A stretch of DNA of 7,168 nt from the NCBI GenBank assembly GCA_028289725.1, contig JANQOH010000294.1:1-7168 (forward strand), given 5' to 3'. Below the pieces are notes generated by a model. The model was not told where the DNA came from and searched no databases. It worked only from the letters and a program-made list of their open reading frames with translations. Made by a program: the position numbers and the translations under genes. Numbering within the stretch: position 1 is the first letter of the stretch; each line of letters starts with the position of its first letter. Source of the DNA: Alphaproteobacteria bacterium. Lineage in GTDB: Bacteria; Pseudomonadota; Alphaproteobacteria; UBA7887. Positions 6,275 to 7,168 of this stretch are shown here, one piece after another.

Positions 6275-6586
6275 ATGAATATACAAAATATCGAAATCGA
6301 CCAAATGATGTCGAACGCGGCCGCGGCGAGCCGCTTGCTGAAAGCCATCGCAAACCCGCATCGGCTGATGGTCCTTTGCCAATTGAATGGCGGCGAGCAC
6401 TCCGTCGGCGCGTTGCAGGACGCGGTCGGGCTGAGCCAATCGGCCCTCTCGCAACATCTCGCCAGACTCCGGTCGGATGGATTGGTGGCAACACGCCGAG
6501 AAGCACAAACCATCCACTACAGGCTCGCCGACCCGGCGGTCACCGAAATCATCGGCGTGCTGTACCGCCACTATTGCGAAACCTAA
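6275..6586 (+). CDS. bigR: ArsR-family persulfide/redox-sensing repressor, BigR/SqrR/YgaV type
   Basis: A 103-residue winged-helix repressor of the ArsR/SmtB fold, expected to act as a dimer. Seen: an N-terminal helix with LLKAIANPHRLMVLCQL, the recognition helix VGLSQSALSQHLARLRSDGLV (about 51-71), and a wing with TRREAQTIHYRL. Two cysteines are present, C35 and C101, 66 residues apart. That is exactly the spacing of the sensing pairs Cys42/Cys108 in Xylella BigR and Cys41/Cys107 in Rhodobacter SqrR, which form a disulfide or tetrasulfide bridge with persulfide and then leave DNA. No metal-binding CxC typical of arsenic or cadmium sensors is present. The ATG at 6275 has no ribosome site; ATGs at 6305 and 6308 also lack one and would shorten the N-terminus relative to the family. 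It is divergent from the Blh-like gene and 52 nt before a rhodanese gene, matching the E. coli ygaV-ygaP order. Confidence 0.92.
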   Translation: MNIQNIEIDQMMSNAAAASRLLKAIANPHRLMVLCQLNGGEHSVGALQDAVGLSQSALSQHLARLRSDGLVATRREAQTIHYRLADPAVTEIIGVLYRHYCET

Positions 6587-6628
6587 TCACGAAAACGGGC
6601 CCGCGCACGCAACGGCGCCCACCCCCAC

Positions 6629-6635
6629 AGGAGGT
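6629..6635 (+). promoter_or_regulatory. Strong ribosome binding site for the rhodanese gene
   Basis: AGGAGGT lies 3 nt before the ATG at 6639 (4 nt after the GGAGG core). It is the strongest Shine-Dalgarno match in the window, in contrast to the absence of one at the regulator start. This suggests the rhodanese is made in larger amounts than the repressor from the same mRNA. Confidence 0.75.
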
Positions 6636-6638
6636 TAC

Positions 6639-7168
6639 ATGTCATCCCGCACGCTCAAGGAAATCGACCCCAACACCCTCAAGAGCTGGATTGATCAGGA
6701 CCGCGTAGTCTTGATCGATGTGCGCGAAACGAGCGAGTTTGCGCGCGAACACGTCACCGGCGCGCGCCTGATGCCCTTGTCGGGATTTGATCCCGACGAT
6801 TTCGCACGCGACCATGGCAAAATCGGCGTGTTTCACTGCCGCACTGGAAACCGTACCGGCATGGCGGCGGAGCAGCTGTTGGCCACGAGCTTTCGCGAGG
6901 TCTATCACCTGGACGGCGGCCTCGAAGGTTGGAAGGCGGCCGGTTTGCCGCTTCACGTCAATAAAAAGGCGCCGATCGACATCATGCGACAAGTTCAGAT
7001 CACGGCGGGGTCGCTCGTCGTGCTGGGCGCCATATTGGCGGCTTTCGTCTCTCCGTGGTTTCTGCTCCTCGCCGGCGGCGTCGGCGCCGGTCTCACATTT
7101 TCCGGCATTTCGGGGAGCTGCATGATGGCGCGCATACTCGGTAGCATGCCATGGAATCGAAACGCCGT
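6639..7168 (+). CDS. ygaP: YgaP-like membrane rhodanese, 3' end outside window
   Basis: The frame is open from the ATG at 6639 through the right edge (176 complete codons). Residues 1-110 form a rhodanese domain: VVLIDVRETSEFAREHVTGARLMPL, then the active-site loop C67-RTGNR in VFHCRTGNRT, then VYHLDGGLEGWKAAGLPL. From residue about 117 a DUF2892-type tail follows: RQVQITAGSLVVLGAIL (first membrane helix, about 119-138) and FLLLAGGVGAGLTFSGISG (second, about 141-159), ending SCMMARILGSMPWNR. This closely follows E. coli YgaP, whose end is near MPWNQRA, so only a few residues are likely missing. Such proteins carry persulfide on the active cysteine and transfer sulfane sulfur (to thiosulfate, cyanide or thiols) at the inner membrane. 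It is very probably cotranscribed with the bigR-type repressor. Confidence 0.9.
   Translation, partial: MSSRTLKEIDPNTLKSWIDQDRVVLIDVRETSEFAREHVTGARLMPLSGFDPDDFARDHGKIGVFHCRTGNRTGMAAEQLLATSFREVYHLDGGLEGWKAAGLPLHVNKKAPIDIMRQVQITAGSLVVLGAILAAFVSPWFLLLAGGVGAGLTFSGISGSCMMARILGSMPWNRNA

Noticed and set aside
6275..6586. Arsenic or heavy-metal sensor of the ArsR/SmtB family
   Set aside because: No CxC or CVC metal-binding motif in the helix before the DNA-reading helix; the two cysteines match the redox/persulfide sensors, and no ars genes are adjacent.

Overview
The window reads as chromosomal DNA of a GC-rich proteobacterium, most likely an alphaproteobacterium. The reasons are dense coding with short gaps and 1-11 nt overlaps, strong C/G third-position bias, a MocA-type cytidylyltransferase that looks fused to a molybdopterin-binding domain, and a BigR/SqrR-type sulfide regulator. 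The genus cannot be named from sequence alone. No rRNA, tRNA, CRISPR array, insertion sequence or integrase was seen, and no stretch over 300 bases lacks a gene.

Left block (1-2350, plus strand): the 3' part of a molybdenum-cofactor nucleotidyltransferase gene that enters from the left edge, then sufS (cysteine desulfurase, GTG start overlapping the previous stop by one base), then a sufU-type Fe-S scaffold or sulfur acceptor. The tight packing suggests one transcript joining Mo-cofactor finishing with sulfur mobilisation.

Middle block (2365-6102, minus strand, read right to left): a Blh/ETHE1-like metallo-beta-lactamase-fold hydrolase (probable persulfide dioxygenase), a two-domain protein joining an aminoglycoside-phosphotransferase-like kinase to a P-loop kinase, a tandem universal stress protein, and a small conserved acidic protein of unknown function. 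Spacing (11 nt overlap, 68 nt, 33 nt) fits a four-gene operon. It converges with sufU at 2350/2365, where a GC-rich inverted repeat sits.

Right block (6103-7168): an AT-rich divergent control region with overlapping promoter-like elements around a TTAG-N6-CTAA dyad. It is followed on the plus strand by a BigR/SqrR/YgaV-type ArsR regulator with both sensor cysteines in place, and by a YgaP-like membrane rhodanese that runs off the right edge. Regulator, dioxygenase-like hydrolase and rhodanese together form a recognisable sulfide/persulfide sensing and detoxification module. The unusual element is the attachment of the kinase fusion, stress protein and unknown small gene to the dioxygenase side.

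Most genes belong to known families. The points worth pursuing are the composition of the predicted BigR-controlled operon, the compact divergent promoter, and the Mo-cofactor/sufS/sufU linkage. I see no evidence for an entirely new system.
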